Shown here: piece by piece, positions 7,648 to 13,278 of the stretch | Layout: each line of letters opens with the position of its first letter | Numbering within the stretch: position 1 is the stretch's first letter | Assembly: GCA_001873585.1 (NCBI GenBank) | Contig: MNZL01000031.1 | Location: 1-14,148 of the forward strand | Reading direction: 5' to 3' | DNA: 14,148 nt | Source: Rhodobacterales bacterium CG2_30_65_12 | GTDB lineage: Bacteria > Pseudomonadota > Alphaproteobacteria > Rhodobacterales > Rhodobacteraceae | The notes under the pieces: model-generated | Database searches by the model: none | Told to the model about the DNA's origin: nothing | What the model saw: the letters and a program-made list of their open reading frames with translations, nothing else | Translations under genes and position numbers: made by a program

Positions 7648-8652
7648 ATGATGCGAAACCAGGCGCAGGTGATTGTGTCGCTGGCCGGGGCGCCGCTATC
7701 GGGGCTGGTCTATGGCATGATCGAGAGCGTGACGATCTCCGACAAGGCCGGCACCTCAACCGATACGGCGACCATCGTGTTCAACGACGCAACCGGGATG
7801 CTGCAAATGCCAGAAACAGGCAGCGCGGCGGCGGTAGCCCTCGGCAAGCCAATTCCCGCCCCCCTGTTTTCGGGAACGGTTGAGAAGGTCACGAGCGAGG
7901 GCGGGCGTAACGGGCGCCGGCTCACAGTCACCTGCCGGGGCGTCGATGTTGCCTCGAAGGTGCGTGAACCGCAGCGGCGACATTTCGACGACATGTCCGT
8001 GGAAGAAATACTGAAAGAGGCAGGCGGTGCAGTCGGGGTCACGCGGTTCCTGATATCGGAAAAGTTCAAGTCCATGGTCCGTGACTACGAGGCGATGGAC
8101 AACGAGGATCTGATCACCTTCGGCGAACGGCTCGCCAAGGAGGTGGGGGCCACGTTCAAATTCCGCGACGACACGTTGGTGTTTGCCGAGCGCGGGAGCG
8201 GGCTCTCTCCGAGTGGTCAGCCCTTGCCGGTGGCGCTCGCGGCGCGCGGCATGAACCTGCACACATGGAGCGTTTCTCCCCGCTCCAGCCGCCCCCGATA
8301 CAAGCTGATTGAGGTGAGGTGGTTCGACCGCGCCGCCGCCGAGTGGAAGAAGGTCGAGCGCGAGGTCGAGATCGAGGGCGCCACGACCACCGGGGTAGGG
8401 ATTTGGGAGGCGGCGAACGAGCAGCTTGCCGACCAACGCGCCGATGCCCTCAAGGCCGAGATGGAGCGCGATCTGGGCGAGGGCACTGTGGTGACAGAGC
8501 TCACGCCCTTCGCGCAGCCCGAAGGCTCGCTCCTGCTGATCGGGGCCAAAGGCGGGATCGACGGCCTCTATCGCGTCGATGTTGTCACCCACGAATACAA
8601 CCGCAGCGGCGCGTCCAGAACCACGATTCGGGTCAAGGAAAAGCTGATCTAG
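7648..8652 (+). CDS. D: Baseplate hub / late control protein D (P2 gpD family)
   Basis: 334 residues; P2 D is about 387. The start is one of two adjacent ATGs (7648 or 7651), immediately after the X stop. The beginning (AQVIVSLAGAPLSGLVYGMIESVTISDKAGTSTD) and the pattern FSGTVEKVTSEGGRNGRRLTVTCRGVDVASKVREP (about residues 74-110) are typical of the family. The segments SVEEILKEAGGAVG, DYEAMDNEDLITFGERLAKEVGATFKFRDDTLVF and LLLIGAKGGIDGLYRVD also fit well. The fold is that of T4 gp27-like hub proteins, so D is expected in the baseplate centre. In P2 the name 'late control' is historical. It closes the P2-type tail cluster and is followed 9 nt later by the lysis genes. Confidence 0.93.
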   Translation: MMRNQAQVIVSLAGAPLSGLVYGMIESVTISDKAGTSTDTATIVFNDATGMLQMPETGSAAAVALGKPIPAPLFSGTVEKVTSEGGRNGRRLTVTCRGVDVASKVREPQRRHFDDMSVEEILKEAGGAVGVTRFLISEKFKSMVRDYEAMDNEDLITFGERLAKEVGATFKFRDDTLVFAERGSGLSPSGQPLPVALAARGMNLHTWSVSPRSSRPRYKLIEVRWFDRAAAEWKKVEREVEIEGATTTGVGIWEAANEQLADQRADALKAEMERDLGEGTVVTELTPFAQPEGSLLLIGAKGGIDGLYRVDVVTHEYNRSGASRTTIRVKEKLI

Positions 8653-8661
8653 GAGGCCTAT

Positions 8662-9105
8662 ATGGCGTTGAAAGACATTGGCCTTGAGGTGGCGTCAACG
8701 GCTGTCACCTCGGGCAAGAGCTACCTCGTGGCCGGCGTGGTCGGCCTCGGGGTCGAGGAGGCCACCGGTTATCCCGGCGTGGTCTGGGCGGCGATGCTCA
8801 TCGGGGCCTTTGTGTTCCGCGAGCACCCGGAGGGGGCACTGAGCCGGGCAGGCGTGCGCCATACGTTGTTCCGTGGGGTGTCTGCGGTTGCCGTGGCATG
8901 GGCTGGAACCGGGGCGCTGGCGGAGTGGCTGGGGCTGACCTCGGAGGCGTTCATGATCGCCATCGCCGCCTTCCTTGCGGGCACCAGCGAGATGATCATC
9001 GAGCACATCCGCCACCCGGAGAAGCTCGTCGCGCTCGGCCAGCTCAGCAGGCGGGGGCGGCGCAGGGCCGACGACAGGATCGACGGAGGCTTCGATGGGG
9101 AATGA
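8662..9105 (+). CDS. Holin-like membrane protein
   Basis: 147 residues with an AGGAGG site (8651-8656) that overlaps the D stop. I do not recognise a named holin family. Hydrophobic segments lie at about residues 38-53, 69-89 and 95-114, with a weaker one at 20-34. The C-terminus is basic (RRGRRRADDR, about 130-139) and then acidic. Three membrane segments with a charged cytoplasmic tail fit a class I holin topology. Its position directly before a second small membrane protein and an endolysin supports a role in timing lysis by making lesions in the inner membrane. It overlaps the next ORF by 11 nt. It could instead be an unrelated phage membrane protein; the holin role is inferred from context. 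Confidence 0.62.
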   Translation: MALKDIGLEVASTAVTSGKSYLVAGVVGLGVEEATGYPGVVWAAMLIGAFVFREHPEGALSRAGVRHTLFRGVSAVAVAWAGTGALAEWLGLTSEAFMIAIAAFLAGTSEMIIEHIRHPEKLVALGQLSRRGRRRADDRIDGGFDGE

Positions 9106-9244
9106 TCGGGTCCACACCGTTCTACGCATCCGCGCCTTACTGCTGTGGCTCCTGTTCCTGTTCCTGGTCGGCGCGGCACTGAGCCACGACAACGAATCGA
9201 CGAGGCCCGAGGCGGCCTCCACGGCGTTCACAAACACACACTGA
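9095..9244 (+). CDS. Small single-TM protein in the lysis cassette
   Basis: A 49-residue ORF starting at an ATG with a GGAGG site (9085-9089) 5 nt away, overlapping the upstream gene's end by 11 nt in another frame. It has a short basic N-terminus (MGNDRVHTVLRIR), one strong hydrophobic helix (ALLLWLLFLFLVGAALS, about residues 14-30) and a polar Thr/Ala/Glu-rich tail of about 19 residues. It is probably a membrane protein with one segment, either an antiholin partner, a second holin, or an orphan spanin-like piece. No lipobox Cys is present. The start, ribosome site and dense packing between two lysis genes make it a credible gene; the function is unknown. Confidence 0.6.
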   Translation: MGNDRVHTVLRIRALLLWLLFLFLVGAALSHDNESTRPEAASTAFTNTH

Positions 9245-9257
9245 CGGAGACAAGACG

Positions 9258-9944
9258 ATGAGCGTTCTTCTCGCACAGTGGGCTCTTTCGGCGCGCGGGT
9301 TCGATCCCGGCCAGATCGACGGAATCATGGGACGCAAGACGGCGGCGGCCGTCCGGGCGTTTCAAGGCAAGCATGGCCTGTCGGTCACCGGGGTGCTCGA
9401 CCGCGCGACCCTATCGGCGCTTCTCGGCAATCGCGCGCCGATGGTCACGCCTCTGCCGTGGATCGAGGAGGCCAAGCGGGTGATGGGGATGCATGAGCTG
9501 CGCGACAAGCCCCGGCTGATGGCCTGGCTGCGCTCGGACGGGGCGACGCTGGGTGATCCGGCGCAGCACCCCTGGTGCGGCGACTTCGTGCAAACGGCCA
9601 TCGCGCTCGGCCTGCCCGATGAGCCGATCCCGGCCAACCCCTACGGCTCGATCAACTGGCTGAAGTTCGGGCGTGCGACCGAACCGCAGTTTGGCGCTGT
9701 GCTGGTGTTCTGGCGCGGAACGCCGGGCGGCTGGCAGGGGCACGTGGGGTTTTACCTCGCAGAGGATGCAACGCACTACCTGGTGCTCGGCGGCAACCAG
9801 TCCAACGCGGTGACCGAGGCGCGGATTGCCAAGGGCCGCCTGCGCCCGGGTGGCGCGCGCTGGCCCTCGACGTTTGCCGACCCGAAACAGGGCGCGACCC
9901 GGCGGCGGATTGACGGCGTGGCCGCCACGACGAACGAGGCCTGA
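9258..9944 (+). CDS. Endolysin: peptidoglycan-binding domain plus TIGR02594/CHAP-like amidase domain
   Basis: 228 residues with a GGAG site before the ATG. Residues about 1-57 are a PG_binding_1-like module (LAQWALSARGFDPGQIDGIMG, then AAVRAFQGKHGLSVTGVLD). Residues about 65-208 look like the TIGR02594 NlpC/P60-CHAP type cysteine amidase/endopeptidase found in phages and related elements. Candidate catalytic residues are Cys107 (in HPWCGDF) and His162 (in QGHVGFYL), with Asn180 in the GGNQSNAV motif as a third polar residue. No signal peptide or SAR helix is seen, so it needs the holin to reach the cell wall. It is flanked by holin-like and spanin genes. The last 20 residues are Arg/Ala/Thr rich. 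Confidence 0.9.
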   Translation: MSVLLAQWALSARGFDPGQIDGIMGRKTAAAVRAFQGKHGLSVTGVLDRATLSALLGNRAPMVTPLPWIEEAKRVMGMHELRDKPRLMAWLRSDGATLGDPAQHPWCGDFVQTAIALGLPDEPIPANPYGSINWLKFGRATEPQFGAVLVFWRGTPGGWQGHVGFYLAEDATHYLVLGGNQSNAVTEARIAKGRLRPGGARWPSTFADPKQGATRRRIDGVAATTNEA

Positions 9945-9945
9945 C

Positions 9946-10296
9946 GTGACCGCGCTCCCCCTGATCTGGCGGCTGCTCACCTCGCGCCTCGGGCTGGTCT
10001 CGCTGGCGCTCCTTGCCGCCTTCGCCGCGCACCAGATCGACAAGCGGCTGGCCGTGGCCGAGGCGCGCCGGGCTGGCGTTGACGCCTGCGAGGCGGCTCA
10101 CCGCGAGGCCGTTGAAGCGCTCAACCGCCAGATCGAGGTGCTGGCAGACCAGGCGAACGCCGCCGCCGTCGATCTGGTGATCGCCATGCAGGAGCGCGCG
10201 GAAATCGAAAGGATGCTCGAAGATGAAGCCCGTCACGACCCTGATCTCGGCGCTCTTGGCCCTGACCGCCTGCGCCGCCTCGGCACCATCCGCTGA
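9946..10296 (+). CDS. Rz: i-spanin (Rz-like inner membrane subunit)
   Basis: The ORF from the GTG at 9946, two bases after the endolysin stop, encodes 116 residues. Residues about 11-28 form a membrane helix (LTSRLGLVSLALLAAFAA). The rest is a helical, Ala/Glu/Arg-rich domain with strong coiled-coil character up to about residue 95 (EAVEALNRQIEVLADQAN, QERAEIERMLEDEA), expected in the periplasm. This is the standard i-spanin topology. Together with the lipoprotein coded out of frame in its end, it would fuse the inner and outer membranes in the last step of lysis. The family is too divergent for the name to be certain; position and the nested partner decide it. A longer in-frame reading from 9826 overlaps the endolysin and is not supported. 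Confidence 0.82.
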   Translation: MTALPLIWRLLTSRLGLVSLALLAAFAAHQIDKRLAVAEARRAGVDACEAAHREAVEALNRQIEVLADQANAAAVDLVIAMQERAEIERMLEDEARHDPDLGALGPDRLRRLGTIR

Positions 10297-10498
10297 GGCC
10301 ATCCGCCTGCCGCCCCCCGATGCGGCGCTGACGGCCAACTGCGCCGACCCGCGACCGATCCCCGCAGACGCCACCGCCGCCGCCCAGGAGGCCCTCTGGC
10401 GGGCCGACAGGATCAATCTCGCCAACTGCCGCGATCAGCATCGCGGGCTGGTGGAGTGGGCGCGGGGCGTGGTGGCGGCGCTAAACCTTGACCGCTGA
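10223..10498 (+). CDS. Rz1: o-spanin (Rz1-like outer-membrane lipoprotein), overlapping Rz out of frame
   Basis: 91 residues in the +1 frame relative to Rz, starting inside it and overlapping it by 74 nt. The N-terminus is a lipoprotein signal: Lys2, a hydrophobic run and the lipobox LTAC with Cys17. The mature part has a Pro run (LPPP, about residues 29-32), typical of o-spanins, and two more Cys (about 40 and 68), each in a NC pair. The mature length of about 75 residues is ordinary. It would be anchored to the outer membrane and bind the i-spanin. Unlike lambda Rz1, which is nested completely, about 200 nt extend beyond Rz. The arrangement resembles the 'overlapped' spanin class. Confidence 0.83.
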   Translation: MKPVTTLISALLALTACAASAPSAEAIRLPPPDAALTANCADPRPIPADATAAAQEALWRADRINLANCRDQHRGLVEWARGVVAALNLDR

Positions 10499-10556
10499 TG
10501 CGCGCCGGGCGAGAATCGATTATGCGCCACGCAAGGCAGACGATGGGAGCGACACA

Positions 10557-10775
10557 ATGGGGATCACCAAGACCACCGGGGAACGGCTGGATATTTCGTC
10601 CGAAACCGAGATCGAGGTCCTGATCATTCACGGCGGTTCTGGTGGTCGCCCGGACGGCGCTGGCGGTGACGGCGGCTTTGGGGTGGTGCAGGAGAGGCTC
10701 ACGTTGCCCGCGGGGCAATGGCAGGTGCGCTTTGGGACTGGCGGATCTGGTGGATCGCGCTGGCCTGTCGTCTGA
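10557..10775 (+). CDS. Gly-rich ORF resembling a truncated phage adhesin domain
   Basis: 72 residues from an ATG with a GGGAG site 7 nt upstream (10545-10549). The middle shows IEVLIIHGGSGG (about residues 19-30), GAGGDGGFGVVQERLTLPAG (34-53) and QWQVRFGTGGSGG (54-66). This alternation of aliphatic strands with Gly runs, and the 'aG.y.V.VG.GG.GG' ending, is the pattern of Gly-rich phage fibre domains. Family members normally continue with more Gly loops; here the frame ends ten residues later. It may be a remnant left after a deletion, or a small protein in its own right. An in-frame extension to a TTG at 10488 would overlap Rz1 and is less likely. It stops about 20 bp from the convergent nuclease gene. 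Confidence 0.5.
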   Translation: MGITKTTGERLDISSETEIEVLIIHGGSGGRPDGAGGDGGFGVVQERLTLPAGQWQVRFGTGGSGGSRWPVV

Positions 10776-10794
10776 TCCTGATCCGGCCCGAGAC

Positions 10795-11169
10795 TCAGCG
10801 CCCGCACCAGGCAGCGCTGTAGCCGGGCGTCCAGACCACGGCCAGCCCCTCTTCGAGTAGCACCTGCCCGGCGGTGCGGCCGTCGGCGAGGCGGAGCCTG
10901 ACGAGCGGCCTGCCATATCGGTCGCGCTCGCCGCTGTCTTCGACAGTGAGGCCCGGCGTGGCCACCAGTTCGGCCAGCCGCGCCGCCGCGATCACGCCCA
11001 TCTGGTGCTCCTCGGGGCATTCGGCGTGCGGGCTGAGCTCAGGCGTATCGACGCCCGACACGTAGGGTGCCCCATCGCCGATGATCCGCATCAGCTCGCC
11101 GTCGCAGCGCACGGTATCGCCGTCGTGAACGGTGAGCAGGGCGCAGGCGATCAGGGCGGAGGGCGTCAT
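10795..11169 (-). CDS. Staphylococcal-nuclease-like (thermonuclease) protein, possibly exported
   Basis: 124 residues from an ATG at 11169. I chose this start because the following MTPSALIACALL reads as a short hydrophobic N-terminus, possibly a weak signal peptide. The frame is open to 11271, so a longer start is possible, but that N-terminus is Arg-rich and non-conserved looking. The nuclease signature is present: HDGDT (residues 15-19, metal site Asp), R28, VDTPE (40-44; Asp41 and Glu44) and ERDRYGRPL (81-89) with the third Arg. The loop between R28 and VDTPE is 8 residues longer than in S. aureus nuclease; I recall such longer loops in alphaproteobacterial homologues. It faces the late operon tail-to-tail and may be a lysogeny-expressed extra gene. 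It may degrade DNA outside the cytoplasm, but substrate and role are unknown. Confidence 0.75.
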   Translation of the reverse strand: MTPSALIACALLTVHDGDTVRCDGELMRIIGDGAPYVSGVDTPELSPHAECPEEHQMGVIAAARLAELVATPGLTVEDSGERDRYGRPLVRLRLADGRTAGQVLLEEGLAVVWTPGYSAAWCGR

Positions 11170-11229
11170 GGGGCGCAGGATACAGCGGCGACGCTCATGA
11201 TGCCAGAGTCGCGCGATTACTGTTAGGCG

Positions 11230-11307
11230 CCGCTGAAAAGTGCCCCACGCCCCGCCAACAATGGGGCACATTGCATAAAATATCGTGGAAAATCAAACCG
11301 CTGAAAA
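11230..11307 (+). repeat. 10-bp direct repeat CCGCTGAAAA, two copies
   Basis: Copies lie at 11230-11239 and 11298-11307, 68 bp apart. The word TTGCAT is also repeated nearby (11271-11276 and 11308-11313). These could be arm-type or accessory-protein sites, or chance matches in an AT-richer stretch. Confidence 0.55.
11236..11269 (-). terminator. Possible Rho-independent terminator for leftward transcripts
   Basis: A perfect 8-bp stem (11240-11247 with 11262-11269, GTGCCCCA/TGGGGCAC) has a 14-nt loop and, read on the minus strand, is followed by TTTT (11239-11236). It could end transcripts from the integrase operon before the nuclease gene. The long loop and short T-run make it a moderate candidate; its left arm is also one copy of the repeated GTGCCCCAC motif. 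Confidence 0.4.
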
Positions 11308-11340
11308 TTGCATGGTAGGCCCGGAGGGAGTTCAATAAAT

Positions 11341-11420
11341 CTCGTAACCTATTGAAGTCATTAGCCCATGTGCCCCACGATCATCGTTTCATGCCGTTAT
11401 TGATTTCAAACGGTTACGAG
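11341..11420. repeat. Imperfect 23-bp inverted repeat
   Basis: The left arm 11341-11363 and right arm 11398-11420 match in inverted orientation at 19 of 23 positions, including a perfect outer 9 bp (CTCGTAACC/GGTTACGAG). The 34 bp between the arms hold a GTGCCCCACGATCA copy and the short palindrome ACGATCATCGT (11377-11387), close to the dyad centre. Such a layout fits a recombinase or regulator binding region. Confidence 0.7.
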
Positions 11421-11438
11421 CAAAGTGCCCCACGATCA
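11370..11438 (+). repeat. 14-bp direct repeat GTGCCCCACGATCA, two copies plus a partial third
   Basis: Full copies lie at 11370-11383 and 11425-11438. The second covers the integrase stop codon. A 10-bp partial copy, GTGCCCCACG, is at 11240-11249 and an inverted 8-bp copy at 11262-11269. The spacing of full copies is 55 bp, about five helical turns. Confidence 0.75.
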
Positions 11439-12488
11439 CCATTCGATTTTGGCCAGCTTCTGCATCGCGTCCATCGCCAGTCGATCCCGGTTCACGCTGG
11501 CGGTGTAGACCTCGCTCGTCTTGGCCTGGGAGTGGCCGAGCACGCTCATGATGCCGTATTGGGTCACGCCCTCGAGCGCGAGCAGTTCCCCAGCCGCTTT
11601 TCGGATGCCATGCGGCGTGCGCCCGGACAGACCGGCCTCGGTCGCCCGGTCGCGGAACCAGTTGCCGAAGGCTGCCGCTGAGGCAAAAGGCTTTCCCCAG
11701 CCGTTGAGCAAGTAGGTCTCGCCTACCAGTTTCTGCGCGCGTATCGCCCGCGCCAGAGGCGGCAGGACCGGGACAGATACCGGCGGCGAGCCTTTCTTGG
11801 CGGGTTGCCACGATAGCCACAATAGCCCGTCGCGGCGGCTCTCGTTGGCCCGTCCGAGGCGATACACGTCAGAAACCCGGCAGGCCGTGAACATGAACAG
11901 CGTGAGCGCGAGGTGAGCCATGCCGTCAGGGTGGCGCTCGCGGAACCGGCGCAGATCGTCTACCGACCACGGCACCGCGCCCTTGTTGCGGTTCAGGCGC
12001 GATACGTTCGCAGCGGGGTTCGCGGTGACGTGTCCCCTGTATATCGCCCATGCGTAAAGCGCCTTGATCGCCTTCACGCTGTTGTCGGCCGCGCCTGGCG
12101 TGGCCTGCATCGTGTCTCGGTGCTCGATGACGGCCTTGCGCGGCATCGCCATGTGCTTTTGCCCGTAGGTTTCGCCAACGCGCCGCAGGTAGGCCATGCG
12201 CTGCTTGTGGGTGCCTGGGTGCAGGTGGCCCGCCTTCACCGCCTCGGCCATTGCCTTGTCGAACTGATGAATGAGCCACGCGACCGACTGCGGGATGTGA
12301 TCCGGTTCCTGTTCCGGCTCGGGCTTGATTCCGCGCCGGGCGGAATCGTATTGCGCGAGGAAGCCCGGTTCACCCGGCCCGGCGGCAATGGTAATCTTGC
12401 GCGCCTTCTGCCCGGCCACGCGAACCCGCCAGCGTATTGTTCCGCTTGGGAGGGTCTCGCGGAAGAGGCCGGGAAGGTGGGCGCGCAT
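11436..12488 (-). CDS. int: Tyrosine recombinase (phage integrase)
   Basis: 350 residues from the ATG at 12488, two bases after the upstream gene's stop; the start at 12500 would give 354 residues. The N-terminus (MRAHLPGLFRETLPSGTIRWRVRV) is typical of an integrase group I recall from Rhodobacteraceae. Residues about 60-165 look like a SAM-like core-binding domain. The catalytic domain shows Arg204 (FMFTACRVSD), a Lys at 231/232 (QPAKKGSP), His293-x-x-Arg296 (HGIRKAAGELLALEG), His319 (LGHSQAKTSEVYT) and the nucleophile Tyr328. All the catalytic residues appear intact, so the enzyme is probably active. It should insert and excise the element at att sites. It is the last gene of a leftward overlapping operon and reads into the repeat region at 11220-11440. 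Confidence 0.92.
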   Translation of the reverse strand: MRAHLPGLFRETLPSGTIRWRVRVAGQKARKITIAAGPGEPGFLAQYDSARRGIKPEPEQEPDHIPQSVAWLIHQFDKAMAEAVKAGHLHPGTHKQRMAYLRRVGETYGQKHMAMPRKAVIEHRDTMQATPGAADNSVKAIKALYAWAIYRGHVTANPAANVSRLNRNKGAVPWSVDDLRRFRERHPDGMAHLALTLFMFTACRVSDVYRLGRANESRRDGLLWLSWQPAKKGSPPVSVPVLPPLARAIRAQKLVGETYLLNGWGKPFASAAAFGNWFRDRATEAGLSGRTPHGIRKAAGELLALEGVTQYGIMSVLGHSQAKTSEVYTASVNRDRLAMDAMQKLAKIEW

Positions 12489-12490
12489 GT

Positions 12491-12664
12491 CTATTCCCAT
12501 TGCTCGGGCTTTCGCTCGGCAGGTTGCGCGGGTTCGTCCGGCTTTGGCAAGATCCTGATTGCGCCGTCCGGGCGCACCTCGACCGCGCCGATCTCGAAAC
12601 CAGCCTGCACCGCGCCGCGGATGGCGCGGGCGACTTCGGCTTGAGTGACGCGGGCGGCGGGCAT
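12491..12664 (-). CDS. Small conserved-looking protein preceding the integrase
   Basis: 57 residues, ATG at 12664 with an AGGAGG site about 8 nt upstream that overlaps the previous gene's stop. The sequence begins MPAARVTQAEVARAIRGAVQ, which looks like a helix with a weak turn-helix character, followed by a short strand region (FEIGAVEVRPDGAIRIL) and a Pro/Glu-rich tail. I recall similar small proteins just upstream of integrases in Rhodobacteraceae prophages, but do not know a family name. Its position could suit an excision-directing factor or integrase partner, which is speculation; it lacks a clear recognisable Xis motif. The stop (12491-12493) is followed at once by the integrase start. 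Confidence 0.68.
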   Translation of the reverse strand: MPAARVTQAEVARAIRGAVQAGFEIGAVEVRPDGAIRILPKPDEPAQPAERKPEQWE

Positions 12665-12667
12665 TGG

Positions 12668-12838
12668 TCAGTCCTCCTGCGCCGGAATGAGCCCGTCGCA
12701 ATCGTCACCGCCGGGAAACATGCTGAACGTTTGCCAGCCGCCCGGTCGGCCCGGAGCGAGGGCGCGCTTGCAACGGTCACGAAGCGGGCATTTCCCGTTC
12801 CCGCATCGGGAATAATCGTAGGGGAGAGTGACGCTCAC
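12668..12838 (-). CDS. Small Cys-rich protein in the integrase operon
   Basis: 56 residues starting at a GTG (12838) that overlaps the upstream stop (GTGA), with an AGGAGG site 7 nt before it. Four Cys occur: Cys12, Cys17, Cys23 and Cys47 (SRCGNGKCPLRDRCKRAL, then FPGGDDCDG). The spacing C-x4-C-x5-C-x23-C could bind zinc or an iron-sulphur cluster. A Trp/aromatic patch (GWQTFSMFPGG) lies between. I do not recognise a named family. Strong ribosome site, overlap on both sides and an organised Cys pattern argue it is a real gene. A DNA-binding or regulatory role is possible but not shown. Confidence 0.68.
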   Translation of the reverse strand: MSVTLPYDYSRCGNGKCPLRDRCKRALAPGRPGGWQTFSMFPGGDDCDGLIPAQED

Positions 12839-13278
12839 CGTGACGCCTCCTGCGCCGCCGCCAACTGCGATCTCAGCGCTTGAACCATCTCGGTCTGGAT
12901 CAATAGCGCATGACGAAGGCGATCCACCTCAGCCCGCAACTCCGCCACCTCCGGGCCGTCCACAACCTGAAAGGTTCCTTTCGGCATCGCGGCTTGTCCA
13001 GCGGCCATGCCTCGGATGTAGGATTCTTCCACCTCAGCCTCGGCGGCTTCGGCGCGGATTTTCAGTCGGCGCATTTCCATTTGCCGCCGCATGACGTTTG
13101 ACCCTCCTGCTTTCGCGTGAGCCTGTGCCATTTCTGCATAGGCCTCGGCCGCAGCCCGCAGGTGGGCGTTTTCGGATACCAGTTCTTCTATGAGGTCTGC
13201 AGCTTCGGCCATGTCTGCCGGGATTTGCCCGCCGACCCATCCGCGAGTGTCACGCAGCCGTTTTACCAGGTCAGTCAT
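12835..13278 (-). CDS. Coiled-coil phage protein, possibly Ea22-like
   Basis: 147 residues from the ATG at 13278, which has an AGGA site 8 nt upstream; the ATG at 13287 would add three residues. The N-terminus (MTDLVKRLRDTRGWVGG) and ADMAEAADLIEELVSENAHLRA resemble the opening of Ea22-like early proteins of lambdoid phages. The rest is mostly long helix: a coiled coil at about 25-80 and another at about 115-145 (VAELRAEVDRLRHALLIQTE). The middle has a short less helical piece (PKGTFQVVDGPE). The end overlaps the Cys-rich gene by four bases. Function is unknown. Ea22-like proteins are early, non-essential genes, so this assignment says little about role; confidence in gene reality is higher than in family. 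Confidence 0.68.
   Translation of the reverse strand: MTDLVKRLRDTRGWVGGQIPADMAEAADLIEELVSENAHLRAAAEAYAEMAQAHAKAGGSNVMRRQMEMRRLKIRAEAAEAEVEESYIRGMAAGQAAMPKGTFQVVDGPEVAELRAEVDRLRHALLIQTEMVQALRSQLAAAQEASR

Larger units (their letters stand above)
11220..11440. other. Candidate phage attachment (attP-like) region
   Basis: This gene-free, AT-richer stretch lies between the nuclease gene and the 3' end of the integrase gene, which is read towards it, as in lambda-like int-att arrangements. It carries several overlapping repeats (listed separately) of the kind used as integrase and accessory-factor sites. No tRNA end or other obvious attB-like sequence was recognised, and the core crossover site cannot be fixed from this window alone. 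Confidence 0.45.

Noticed and set aside
7756..8592. 278-residue minus-strand ORF
   Set aside because: Antisense to gene D; no motif and no partner genes on that strand here.
10498..10623. 41-residue ORF starting in a TGATG overlap with the Rz1 stop
   Set aside because: Arg/Pro-rich with no pattern. It overlaps the Gly-rich ORF, which has a better ribosome site and an adhesin-like pattern.
11305..11360. tRNA 3' end as an att target
   Set aside because: GAGTTCAAT-like bases here suggested a T-arm, but no matching stem, acceptor or CCA end could be built.
11220..11440. CRISPR array
   Set aside because: Repeat copies are only two to three, of uneven spacing, with no spacers of constant size and no cas genes; an att or binding-site region explains them better.
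11913..12644. 243-residue plus-strand ORF
   Set aside because: Antisense to the integrase, whose catalytic residues are all intact; no ribosome site or domain seen.
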